Notes under the pieces: model-generated
Databases searched by the model: none
The model's input: the letters and a program-made list of their open reading frames with translations, nothing else
What the model was told of the DNA's origin: nothing
Translations under genes and position numbers: made by a program
Part shown: positions 11,507-21,906 of the stretch, one piece after another
Layout: every line of letters begins with the position of its first letter
Position numbering within the stretch: the stretch's first letter is position 1
Assembly: GCA_029876055.1 (NCBI GenBank)
Contig: CM056874.1
Coordinates: forward strand, 4,278,001 to 4,342,000
DNA: 64,000 bases
From: Madurella fahalii
Lineage: Eukaryota > Ascomycota > Sordariomycetes > Sordariales
Direction: 5' to 3'

Positions 11507-12848
11507 GAGAATTCCCGCTCTGGTCTCGGGGGATAAAGCATGATTATCACAACAATGTCTAGAGTTTTGAATATCGAGATAGCTTAATAAGTGCTAGATT
11601 GAAGAAAGGAAATAGGGACCCAGTTTATGGATGGTCACAGTTTCCTCATCTTTTTTTATTTTTTATTTTTTATTTTTTATTTTTTATTTTTTATTTTATT
11701 TTATTTTATTTTATTTTATTTTATTTTATTTTATTTTATTTTATTTTATTTTATTTTATTTTATTTTATTTTATTTTATTTTATTTTATTTTATTTTATT
11801 TTATTTTATTTTATTTTATTTTATTTTATTTTATTTTATTTTATTTTATTTTATTTTATTTTATTTTATTTTATTTTATTTTATTTTATTTTATTTTATT
11901 TTATTTTATTTTATTTTATTTTATTTTATTTTATTTTATTTTATTTTTTTAGCTATGCCCTGGAAGACAGAAGGCTTACAGTGGACTCTGCACTGGAAGA
12001 AAAGAATTCTATTAAAAGTTGCTTGCTTGCTTACAAGTTGCTTGAGGAAAGAAGAGTAAGGTAGCTATAGCCTATTTACATGAAAAGAGACATTTCTTAT
12101 AGTTGTTACAGGGCTTCCAAAGCTTTCTACAATGGCAGGTGGCCCTGGAGGGCACAAGAGATAACTATACTACAGAAGTAAAATGGTTGCGTAGGCGTTA
12201 TGTTCCAGTTGATTCTGTTTGTTGCCCCTTTTGCAGTCTACATGTAGAATCTTCACGACAGCTTGGGTGACGTAAGCGTGGTGTAGATGCCCACAACAGG
12301 GGTTGTGACCACTAATGGCTTGGCTCTGGGAGTTGTGGATCACTCCCAGGATTTTAGCAGTAATTAGTAGTAGCTTAGCATAAGTTTTGGTCATAGCCAC
12401 CACTCGTGCCATAGCACCATAAGTGTTATGGGAGCTTTACTGCAGTGGTTACAGGGTAGTTGTAAGTCCTAGCCCCTATTGCTATTCTAGAGCAAGCTCG
12501 AGCATCTAGGGTCACTGATAATATACCCCCTTGCTATATTGCGGGTGTCTACCATGTCGGACCGGCCTAGGCTGGAGTGAAGTGGTAGTAGCAGTGCATA
12601 CCTTGCTCAACCGCTGTGCAACAGCAGCAGTATGTGGTGGCAACGATAAATATTAAACTCTGAATCTTCTAGGGTACAGGTCCCTCTGTCCCTTCTTATA
12701 CCATACAGTTGCCTCACAACTATAGGGGTGCGCATGAGACACGCAGTCTCAGCGTATGAGCATGGAACACTCGGATGACCCTTCCTCGAACCCTCATTCT
12801 GCAACGGCTGTTGGTAAGCCGGCATGACAGTCAGTCACACGTTGTAAG
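11507..12848. other. Stretch between the RTA1 gene and paralogue A, with pentamer array
   Basis: Apart from the TTTTA array listed separately (11651-11950), this 1.3 kb holds no gene I can recognise. It is the 3' side of both flanking genes, which converge. The part at 12,060-12,800 contains short GTAGTA and CAGCAG runs and a minus-strand 80-codon frame with no motif. Confidence 0.5.
11651..11950. repeat. TTTTA pentanucleotide microsatellite
   Basis: A nearly perfect tandem array of TTTTA runs from about 11,691 to 11,946, roughly 50 copies. About 40 bases of slightly longer T-run units precede it. Because the unit length is not a multiple of three, all three forward frames stay open and repeat the same Ile/Leu/Phe/Tyr pattern; these are not proteins. 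It lies about 145 bp downstream of the RTA1 gene stop. Copy number in an assembly may be unreliable. Confidence 0.97.
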
Positions 12849-13732
12849 TTAGTTTTTCTCGGGCCTCCAAATCTGCATAACCAGATCCAAGAACCCAAGA
12901 AGTCCAATAAGAAAAGGTATGAGCTGCTCCACAGCAGAGAGGTCCCCAATCTCCACCATCTGGTTCGCTCTGATAAGATACTCGATAACAGCAATACAAA
13001 TGATGATGAGGGCGACTGACGCCAAAGCCCGCCCTCTTGGCTTTTCATCACCTCTTTGCGCCCAAAAAGAGAACGAAGGTTTCTGAGAATTCTGCGCGCT
13101 GTACCATCCGATTCCACCCCGTTCTCCTCGTGGTTTTCCGGCTTGAGTGCTTCTCGTACGCGTCTGACAGTGAGCGTGAAGAAAAATAGCACTCCAATGA
13201 TACCTGCGGTTTGTGCCAGCCCTCGGAAAGCCTTATTTCCCGTCGTCGCCCGGCCAAAGAAGACTATTGTGTCGCAGTCAGCCCCCCCATCGGAGTCGTT
13301 ATCAGAGCGTGGCGCAAGCTCGTCGATGCCACCAAACCAGAGCCAGGCCACGTAGCCCGACAACATCGTGTAAAACGCCATCCGCACAACATTGGACAGC
13401 CGGATGAGGCGGGAGTCACTACGCGTGAGCGAGGACAAGGCGTCGACGAGGAGCCAGAAGGCAGTGGCAGCGTCGGCAGCCCGCAGTGAGCGTGTGTGTG
13501 TGTGCAACAGCATGATGGCAAAGACGCCGACCTGGAGGAGGATGTTGATGGTGCGGTGGAGCATTTCGTGATCGAGCCGATAGTATGTAACCAGCAGCGT
13601 GATAATCCACTGGAAGTAGAAGCCCAGCCGGATTCCGATGCCGTACAGATCGGGGTTGCCACGCATGGCGCAAGCGGCCGTGACTAGGGTGTCGTCGGAG
13701 TTGGAGCCAACACATTTTGCCGCCCTGTCCAT
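12849..13732 (-). CDS. Seven-pass membrane protein, paralogue A (unnamed fungal family)
   Basis: I cannot name this family. I join exon 13732-13160 to exon 13082-12849 across a 77-nt GTACGA...TCAG intron, giving 268 aa. Without splicing the frame runs on into a tail of low plausibility. The splice restores two more hydrophobic segments (ALASVALIIICIAVIEYLI, QLIPFLIGLLGFLDLVMQIW) that align with the end of paralogue B. The N-terminus has CAMRGNPDLYGIGIRLGFYF, shared with B as C-x(3,4)-GNxDLYGxGxRxGxYxQ. Seven hydrophobic segments are visible, with an acidic loop of about 25 residues after the fourth. A and B have an intron at the same place, after the fifth segment, which supports common descent. 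They are transcribed divergently, 806 bp apart. Function unknown. Confidence 0.75.
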
Positions 13733-14538
13733 TTTGGCTTGGTCGACACACGCTCGTCTCGTCTGTGGTAATTAGTGGTATTAGAATCCGAGGAAAACCA
13801 GGGGCAATAAAGGTAAACACAAGACTCCTCGGGCTGTCAGGGGAGGGGGCAGGCTTGGATTCGAGAGGAAAGAGTCCGAGCGTTGAAGAGGAGCCCTTTT
13901 GGTCTCGGTAAGGCAATGAGGCGAAAAAAGGGCTACCGGTATCCCTCTCTGCAGTAATTCGGGGCATTGCAAGTTACAGCTGCGATTGGCAGCGGGTACA
14001 GCGGGTATTGGAAATGAAGGTTTTATGTTTGTTCGGTTTTTTCCTTCCGCTGATCAATACCTGATTGCGGCAGGATATCGTATGATCTACCACAGCCTTA
14101 CACTTGTGCGTAAACTTCATAAGAGGTAAATGTGAGACATTCGCAGTTGGCGTCGCACGATTGGGTCGGGCAGCTACAACTGCAGCTTCGCGCTAGAGTC
14201 CCAGCAGCCAATTGAGACTGAACGGGGACCGAAGGGTACAGTACATGTGCAGCCCAGCTGCCCGCGGGCCAAATAGAATCTCGACATCACATACCGTCGT
14301 GTGTGCCGCTGCAGCAACCCCTTTTTGCGCAGCAAAGCCACCCCAACCAATGAACAAGTTCAAGCGGCAGTCGTATTCTAATTGAGACCCACGGTATCTG
14401 TTAACGATCCTATCAGCTCCAACACGTCCCCGACTCCAAATTTCGCCGTACTTAAACCATTGTGATCTCGCCGGGGAAGTTTCATTGACTTTGAAAGCAC
14501 TTCAGATATTCTGTTCAGTCCAAGATACCCGACAGACC
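13733..14538. promoter_or_regulatory. Divergent intergenic region between two paralogues
   Basis: This 806-bp region separates the start codons of two related membrane-protein genes that point away from each other, so it must hold both promoters. No binding site is claimed; it has several T- and CCAAT-like stretches, but none is diagnostic. Confidence 0.4.
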
Positions 14539-15599
14539 ATGGAGTCTACATGTGGTTTTGAGGGAAACAGCGACCTTTACGGCCTGGGTCTTCGCATTGG
14601 GCTCTACATACAGTATGTAGCCCTCGTCTTGGCCAATATCCGCAACTACGATGCCGAAGAAAAAGAATACAAGAAATCTGTGGTGTTCCTCTACTTGCGC
14701 GGCGCGGTTCTCGTCTACGTCCTCGCCAACTTCATTAGCATGCTCCACGCGACCAAACACAGATGCATCTACGCTTGCGAGGTGGTTATTTGGCTCCTGG
14801 AGCTACTCCCTCAGTTGATGCCTGCAGGCAGGGTGAGAAGACATCCCACTTCCTCCGGTGTCGATACTGAAGCATGAGATTGAGCAGCCCCGAATCAAGC
14901 TTCTCGGCGATTACAGGACCTCCCTTAGTATAACCGACGCAATCTTGTATCTCGTCATTCGTGCCTTCATCTTGTACCAGGCCTACTTTTGGTGGCGGGG
15001 AGTCAACGTCCTCCCCCAACTGCCGTGTGAGGAGGTTGTGTGGGTTTTTGTGCGAGCCAGGCTCCGCGGCTTCCTCAAGCACTTTCTCAGGTTCCTATTC
15101 CTCTTCTGGGCTATCGGTGTTGTGTTTGACTTGGTGCGTTTCTTGTGGGTGGCCCGTAAAATCGGTAAGTCCGTCTGGCTAACTCCCTTACCACGACCAC
15201 CCACCAATTCCATCAACTTCGAACACGCCTGAGAGCCCGCTCCCCACTGCTAGCCGGATATGTTCTTACATTACCTTCTCAGGTAGCAAGGAAGTGCAGC
15301 CCGAGAAGATACTGTGCTTCAAAATTCCATACGATAGGTGGATCAAACCGATTAGCCCGATCTCCACCTTCTTAACTTTCGTATTCTCTGTTGCCGCCAT
15401 TGAGATGACAATCCGATGGAATGGCATTTCGGGTGTCGATGCCGTCGACTCGGCTGGTCAACTGCTTCCCATTCTTGTTTCGTCAGGGTCGCTCCTCCAT
15501 GTGTTGTTTGCCGAGAAGGAAGGTGACGGGGAAACTGACACGGGGAACCCGCAGGTACTGTATGCAGCTAGGACTCAGCGAGGGAGGTCGTTTGTGTGA
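14539..15599 (+). CDS. Seven-pass membrane protein, paralogue B (unnamed fungal family)
   Basis: This is the divergent partner of paralogue A. My model joins 14539-14832, 14888-15164 and 15283-15599 across introns of 55 nt (GTGAGA...GAGCAG) and 118 nt (GTAAGT...TCTCAG), giving 295 aa. It begins MESTCGFEGNSDLYGLGLRI, matching the N-terminal signature of A. Seven hydrophobic segments follow, including AILYLVIRAFILYQAYFWW, FVFSVAAIEMTIRW and LLPILVSSGSLLHVLFA. The second intron matches the single intron of A in position. The first intron has a less certain acceptor: 14,887 keeps the frame, while the CAG at 14,914-14,916 does not. The last 30 residues are hydrophilic and unlike A. Function unknown; the ABC-C transporter lies 1.5 kb downstream on the same strand. 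Confidence 0.72.
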
Positions 15600-17064
15600 C
15601 ATATCGGAGATATTGCAGACAACTCAGATCAGTGCCAAGATACGTGCGGTTAGATTGCAAATCCAGTCAGAGGCAGTTTTTCCCTTCAGAGTTTGGTGCA
15701 TGTGGATGGTGCTAGACAAGATTCAAGGGTTGGATCATCCGCAGTAGCATCCATGCGGAATTGTGTTATCTGCACCGTCTAAACAATCTAGCTAGAGCCG
15801 GTAGGGTTCGTAGTTTACATCAATCGGCGTAGCTTACCGGAATCAATATGAAGGCCTAATGGTAAAGAAACTGTCACTATCTAGTAAAGTCAAAGAGAGA
15901 CAATGGCCACCGATGAGCGGTTCGTATCTGTAGAGGCCAAACTTACTTTTGACATAACTAAGGTGTGTTCCGGGCTTGACTGGATAATTTTGGCTTTCCT
16001 CATCCCTATAATATTCCAAGCGTTAGTACGGGCACCATGCCTGACTTCTCCATCTGGCAAGTATACGAACCATCCCCTCATCCAGTGGGTAGGTTTCCCG
16101 GTAGGTCCGGCAGTCAACTCGCAAACACGCCCCCCTCTCATCGTCCAACATAGCGGTTAGCGAGCACTCCGTCGAATATTTTCAGACCTTTCAACCTTTG
16201 GGGTTGTACGTACCAAGTTCACCGCCCTGAATGGTGACGAACTGGTGAGGACTATCTTGGGAAGCTTCTGTATCGAGCACGGTATAATTAGTCTAAGTTC
16301 GGATTGTCTATGCTCCGCTGCCACTTTGATCTCTCTTCTGGCGAGATGCTTATCGACGAGGACGGCGTATCTGTGCCTTGGCCAGAGGGTTCTATCGGGG
16401 AGATGAATCCCCTCCAAACCCCTACAGCCAGCTGTCAGAGCGTATTCCCCTACCCGCCAGTTCCGATCAACCGAATTCCGTTGTTCGGAGGAGAACGATC
16501 TTGCGATGGAGGAATCCGAACTTCGCTTTATAGACAGCTGTAAGGACTTGATCAAGCAGTACAACTTCGAGTGTGAGTGGTAATTACTCAAAAAGAACGG
16601 AATGAACCTGAAATAAGCGGGACGGCCACGGGAACATTGTTCCTGGTCAATCTGCACGTCGTCGGCCTTACCAGTCCCACGGCCCCACTTCCCAGAGGGA
16701 TTCGTCGCGATTCACAAGCACATCACCCACTTAGACCCAAAGCGGTGGTATCCTGGCACGGCCAACACATGCCCCGGATATTGGTCCCCATCATGGGTGC
16801 GCCCTTGTGCCGCAGCACCGGGCTGCGCTCATTTCTTTCGCAGCAGGCATTCAAGTAAAATGACACCCCACCGCCGTCGTCAGCACACTTGGGAGCAGAA
16901 CAGGGGGTACGCGTATCCCGGTCTGTGGAACTCGCGGGTTTTTGGCGCCGTGTTAAAGAGAATTTGGCTTGGTAGTGATCCTTCTTTTCTCTACGTTTTT
17001 TTTCTCGTCCTTCTTCCCTCCGCCCTACATTCCTAACCCATATACGCGGTGGGGGATCGCCGTC
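15600..17064. other. Stretch with possible gene fragments before the ABC gene
   Basis: No intact gene. The plus strand at 15,903-16,160 has an 85-codon frame starting MATDERFVSVEAKLTFDITK, and pieces at 16,300-16,600 in shifting frames read like coding sequence (for example MEESELRFIDSCKDLIKQYN at about 16,505). I cannot assign a family and no splicing joins them cleanly. The last few hundred bases would carry the ABC gene promoter. Confidence 0.4.
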
Positions 17065-17333
17065 ATGAGCTCCAAATGCCCGATCGAGGTCGAGATCGGA
17101 TTCGGCCCCGTTGCCGATTGCTATGATGGCTTCGATTTTACCCTCTTGTTTGAAGATTCTATTCTGACTATCATCCCCGCCGGCCTTGTGCTGCTTTTCC
17201 TTCCGTTCCTGGTTGGCTGGCTTCGTGACGGCGAGAGAAAGGTCGTAACGACATGGCATCATGTTGCAAAACTGGTAAGATATAAAGATTAATAACGAAA
17301 AAGACGAAAAAAAAGAAAGAAAGAAAGAAAAGA

Positions 17334-17374
<41 letters not shown>

Positions 17375-20300
17375 ATCAGCTTTAGTCGTTCTAGCATTGA
17401 TGATTGGATGGCAAACATGACAGATCGGGTGGATCGCGCTCTCGGTCGTCTCACTTGTGCTACTGGTCTTCACCACGCTCAGTATAACGCCCAAGACACG
17501 GACCTCGATCGCCGCCAATGCCATTGTTTTCGTTCTAGTCATCAGCCTGACCTTCCTTTCTCATTGGCACCATGTACGCAGTATTCGGCCGTCTGGGTTG
17601 CTCGTACTCTACCTGTCCCTCACTCTCGTCTTCGACATTGCGCGGTGTAGGACGCTATGGGCGGTCGAGTCGGCCGAGACTGTCGCCACGGTACTCAGCG
17701 TCGCTATCGGCATCAAGGCCGTCTTGCTCATCGTCGAGGCGGTTGAAAAGCGGGGCTCGTTGCTTCCCAAATTTCAAGACCTTCCCCCAGAGGCCACGGC
17801 GGGGGAGCTGAATCTGTGGTTCTCGTGGTGGCTGAATCCGCTACTTCTCCGCGGATTCAAGAAACAACTCTCCATGGAGTCACTGTTCGATGTTGACCCA
17901 GGCCTCAAGTCCGGCGGGAGGGAGGTCAGTTTGATCGAACCGTGGAAGCAATGTGAGCACCCTTCGTCAAAATATACTCCTCGTGGCATCCATCCATGGC
18001 TGAGCCTAACTCGGCCTCGTTGCTCACTCTTTCTCTAGGCAGGTGGAAGCAATGGCGTCAGTCTCTTTTGGCTGTTTGTATGCTTCACAACAGGGTGCTT
18101 ATCGCCAAAGCGGTCCTTCCGCGCCTCATCCAGATCGGCTTCACATTCGCCCAGCCTTTCCTCCTCGAGCGCACCATCCAGTACATCGAGGGTGAGGGCC
18201 ACGCAGACCGGCCGGCGGTTGGCAGAGGCCTCATTGCGGCCTATGTCATGGTCTATATCGGAATCGCCGTTTCCACGGCTCTAGCCAGGCACTGGACTTT
18301 TCAGATGGTCGCACGGATGCAAGCAGGCCTCGTCGACCTGGTCTACTCTCATACGCTCGACATTCTGCCCACGGCTGTGGAGGAAGCCGACGCCGTCACC
18401 CTGATGAGTGCCGATGTGGAGAGGATCACCACAGGTCTCCACACGTTTCACGAGTTGTGGGCCAACATCATCGAGGTCGCCGTGGCCATACGGTTGCTCC
18501 AGTGGAAATTGGGCCTAGGCGTGCTCGGCCCGTCGGTCGTTGTCATTGCGTGCACCGGCCTCGCCGTCTGGGTGGCTACAGGAGCCGCAGCGGCTCAGAA
18601 GGCCTGGATGGACCAGATACAATCGCGTGTGGCGGCAACGGCAGGCATGCTCGGCGTCATGAAGGCCGTCAAGATGACTGGCCTGACCGACAGGCTGGGT
18701 AGGAAGATTGGCGATCTCCGCGAAGACGAGATCAAGGCCTCGTCCGTTTTCCGCTTCGTCCTGGTCAAGCTCGTGACTTTGTCTTTTATCTCGCAGGCCA
18801 TGAACCCAGTCGCCGCCTTTGGCGTCTACGTCCTCTGCCAGCGCCTTGGCGGCTACGAAATCATGGATACAGCAAAAGTTTTGACGTCGCTGGCGCTTCT
18901 GCAGCTCCTGCTGGCGCCCATGGCCTTGCTAATCAAAGCTCTGACCGGCTTCATGGCCGCCGTTGGCTGCTCGCAGCGCATCCGGGACTACCTCTGTACT
19001 GAAGTCCATGTTGACGCCAGGGGACACCAGGCATCATCTGGATTGGAATCGCCCAACTTACCGCAGATCCAGCCGCAATCTCGCCAGTCTATTTCCGATT
19101 CCAAGTCCGCCATGTACTGCGTATCAAGTGAGCTTCCCCTTTTGGCATGGAACCTATCAGAGAAAGAAGAAGAAACCCAGGCCGCAATCGTCGAGTTTCG
19201 GCATGTTTCGGCTGGGTGGAAGGAAGGTGCACCATCAGTTCTGAACGATATCACGTTCCAGATCCCCCGTGGTAAACTTACCATGATCGTCGGCCCCGTG
19301 GGCTGTGGAAAATCCACCTTGCTCTACACGCTGTTAGGAGAGACTCGGATTACGGGAGGATCCATCAAGAGCGGCTTTCACGAAGCGGCATTTTGCTCCC
19401 AGTCAGCATGGATCACAAACACCACTGTACAACAAAACATTGTTGGAGGGTTGGAGCTGGACCAGAAATGGTATTCAACTGTGATGGAGGCGTGCGCCCT
19501 CAACTACGACATGATACAGCTGCCACAGGGCGACCAGACGCTCGTAGGTAGCAATGGGATTGGCTTGAGCGGTGGGCAGCAGATGCGCATTGCTCTCGCC
19601 CGAGCCGTCTACTCGCGGAAGCGGACCATGGTCATGGACGACGTCCTCAGTGGCCTCGACGCCACAACAGAGAAAGCCGTTTTCTCGTCTCTCTTTGGTC
19701 GACAAGGCCTACTCAACCAAAGCGGCGTGACTGTCGTCCTCGCGACCAACGCGGCCCACCGTCTCCCCGAAGCCGAGTACATTATTGCTCTCGGGCACGA
19801 TGGCACCGTCGTTGAGAAGGGCACCTTTGACCAGCTATCAAAGTCTCAGGGTGGCTATATCCACAGCCTCGAGGTCCAAGAGCGGCAAGACCACGAGGCG
19901 GCCCGAGAGGCCGTCAGCTCCCTCGCCCCCGGAACCACCACCAGAGGTGCCACTAAAGTAGCCATTCCACGAGTTGATGAAGCCGATGCTCACGCTGGCG
20001 ATCTATCCGCATATGCGTATTACATCCGATGCTTTGGATGGGTCCGGTGGGGGATATTCGCTATAATAACGGCCGTTGTTAGCGTCGCCCTTGTTTTCTC
20101 CCAGGTCTGGGCGCAGTGGTGGGCAACCTACAATACCCAGCATCCTAATGACCGGATAGGGTATTATTGGGGTATCTATGCGTTTCTCGGCGGCATGGCA
20201 GTCGTCAGTCTGGCAGCCGCATGCCTGTGGGTTCTGGCATCATTTTCTCTTTGGTACTGCTTCGTCGTCGCTGACCTCGGCCTTGTGTGTACAGTTTCTT

Positions 20301-21906
20301 CGTGATTAGCCTCGGGCCTCGAGTGGCCCGGACACTGCATACCCGACTCCTCAACACCGTCCTGAATGCGCCCATGTCGCTGTTCTACACGACAGATAAG
20401 GGTTCTATCACGAACCGCTTCAGCCAAGATCTACAACTCATCGATATGGAGCTCCCTGTTTCTCTCATAGAGACTGCCATGATACTCCTAATCATGGTCG
20501 CCCGAACATTGCTCATGGCCGTGACGTCGACTTATCTAGGCATCGCGCTTCCTTTTTGCTTCCTCGCCGTCTACCTTCTTCAGGCATTCTACCTCCGAAC
20601 ATCGCGGACCTTGCGTCTTCTCGATATCGAAGCCAAATCTCCTCTGTTTACCCATTTCCTCGAGACTCTGTCTGGCGTGGTGACAATTCGCGCTTACGGA
20701 TGGAAAGACGAGTACACTGGACGCAATATTGACCAGATCAACATGTCCCAGAAGCCGTTTTACGCCTTCCTCTCGGTCCAACGATGGCTCGGTCTTGTCC
20801 TGGATCTCGTCGTCGCCGGCATCGCCGTCATCCTGGCCGTCATCTGCGTCGAGGCCAGGGGCCAAGTTAACAAGGAGCTAATCGGCCTCGCCCTCGTCAA
20901 CATTGTCGGCTTCGGCGGCGGCCTCAAGGAGCTGATCACCTATTGGACGCAGCTCGAGACCTCGGTCGGCGCCGTTAGCCGCGTCCGGAGCTTCGTCACC
21001 AACGTCGAATCGGAGCATCGGCCGTCCGAGACAGCATCGGTGCCGCCGGACTGGCCGGCGCGCGGCGGGATCGAATACGACGACGTCACGGCGTCGTACA
21101 ACGAGGACGGCGCCGACCCCGTTCTGAAGGGCATATCCTTCCGGGTCGAGCCCGGCCAGCGCGTCGGCATCTGCGGCCGCACCGGCAGCGGCAAGAGCAG
21201 CCTCGTCGCCGCGCTCTTCCGCATGCTGGAGCTGTCGGGCGGCCGCATCCGCGTCGACGGCGTCGACATCGCCACCATTCCCCGCCAGGAGGTCCGGTCG
21301 CGCCTCATCGCCCTCCCCCAGGACGCCTGCCTCCTCCCGGGCACCGTCCGGTTCAACGTCGACCCGCTGGGCGAGAACTCGGACGAGGCCGTCGCCGACG
21401 CCCTTCGCCAGGTCGGGCTGTGGGACGTCCTCGTCGCCCGGCCCGGCGGCCTCGACGCCCCCATGCAGTCCGACGCCGTCTCGCACGGCCAGCGCCAGCT
21501 GCTGTGTCTCGCGCGGGCGGCCATACGCCGGTCGACCGTCCTCGTGCTGGACGAGGCCACGGCGGTCGTAGACGTCGAGACGGATGCCATGGTGCAGAGG
21601 ATCGTGCGGAAGAGGTTCCGGACGCATACGATTATCGCCGTTGCGCATAGGTTGGACACGATTATGGACTTTGACCGCGTGGCGGTCATCGATGCCGGCC
21701 GGTTGGCTGAGTGGGGTGAGCCCGCGAAGTTGCTGGAAGGGGACACGCTGTTCAGGAAGTTGTATAGAGATATGAAGGGGCTAAAGGAGGATAAGGAGAC
21801 GGAGGGAAAGGGGGAGGATGGGAAAGAGGAGGAGGAGGCGGCGGAGAATCAGAGCGGGACTATGGTGGAGGTGGCGGATGAGGAGGGTCAAACTCATGAG
21901 GAATGA
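17065..21906 (+). CDS. ABC-C (MRP-type) multidrug/conjugate transporter
   Basis: A full ABC-C exporter that would pump organic anions, conjugates or drugs across the plasma or vacuolar membrane. I join 17065-17274, 17424-17952, 18039-20226 and 20295-21906 (introns 149, 86 and 68 nt), giving 1512 aa. Order: N-terminal TMD0 with the family start (GFDFTLLFEDSI), TMD1, NBD1, TMD2, NBD2. NBD1 has Walker A GPVGCGKST (about 665) and signature LSGGQQ (about 755). Its Walker B ends MDDVLSGLD, so Asp replaces the catalytic Glu, as is usual for NBD1 in this subfamily. NBD2 has GRTGSGKSS (about 1269), a weak signature VSHGQ (about 1370) and an intact LDEAT. The last intron could use a donor at 20,254 (41 nt); the 20,227 donor fits the family better. 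Intron 1 contains a long GA-rich tract. Substrate cannot be read from sequence. Confidence 0.92.
17311..17372. repeat. Purine-rich tract with GA repeat inside ABC intron 1
   Basis: About 60 bases of pure purine: GAAA-type repeats and A runs, then a GA dinucleotide run of about 16 units. It lies wholly inside the first intron of the ABC-C gene. The opposite strand is a CT run that gives Ser-Leu repeats in spurious frames. Confidence 0.9.

Noticed and set aside
11599..12064. Three long plus-strand frames of Phe/Ile/Leu/Tyr
   Set aside because: They are just the TTTTA array read in three frames.
12170..12412. Possible retroelement remnant on the minus strand
   Set aside because: One CxxC-like pattern only; no reverse transcriptase, integrase or terminal repeats visible.
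20254..20294. 41-nt intron alternative in the ABC gene
   Set aside because: Keeps frame, but the 68-nt version (donor 20,227) matches the family spacing of TMD2 better and is a more normal length.
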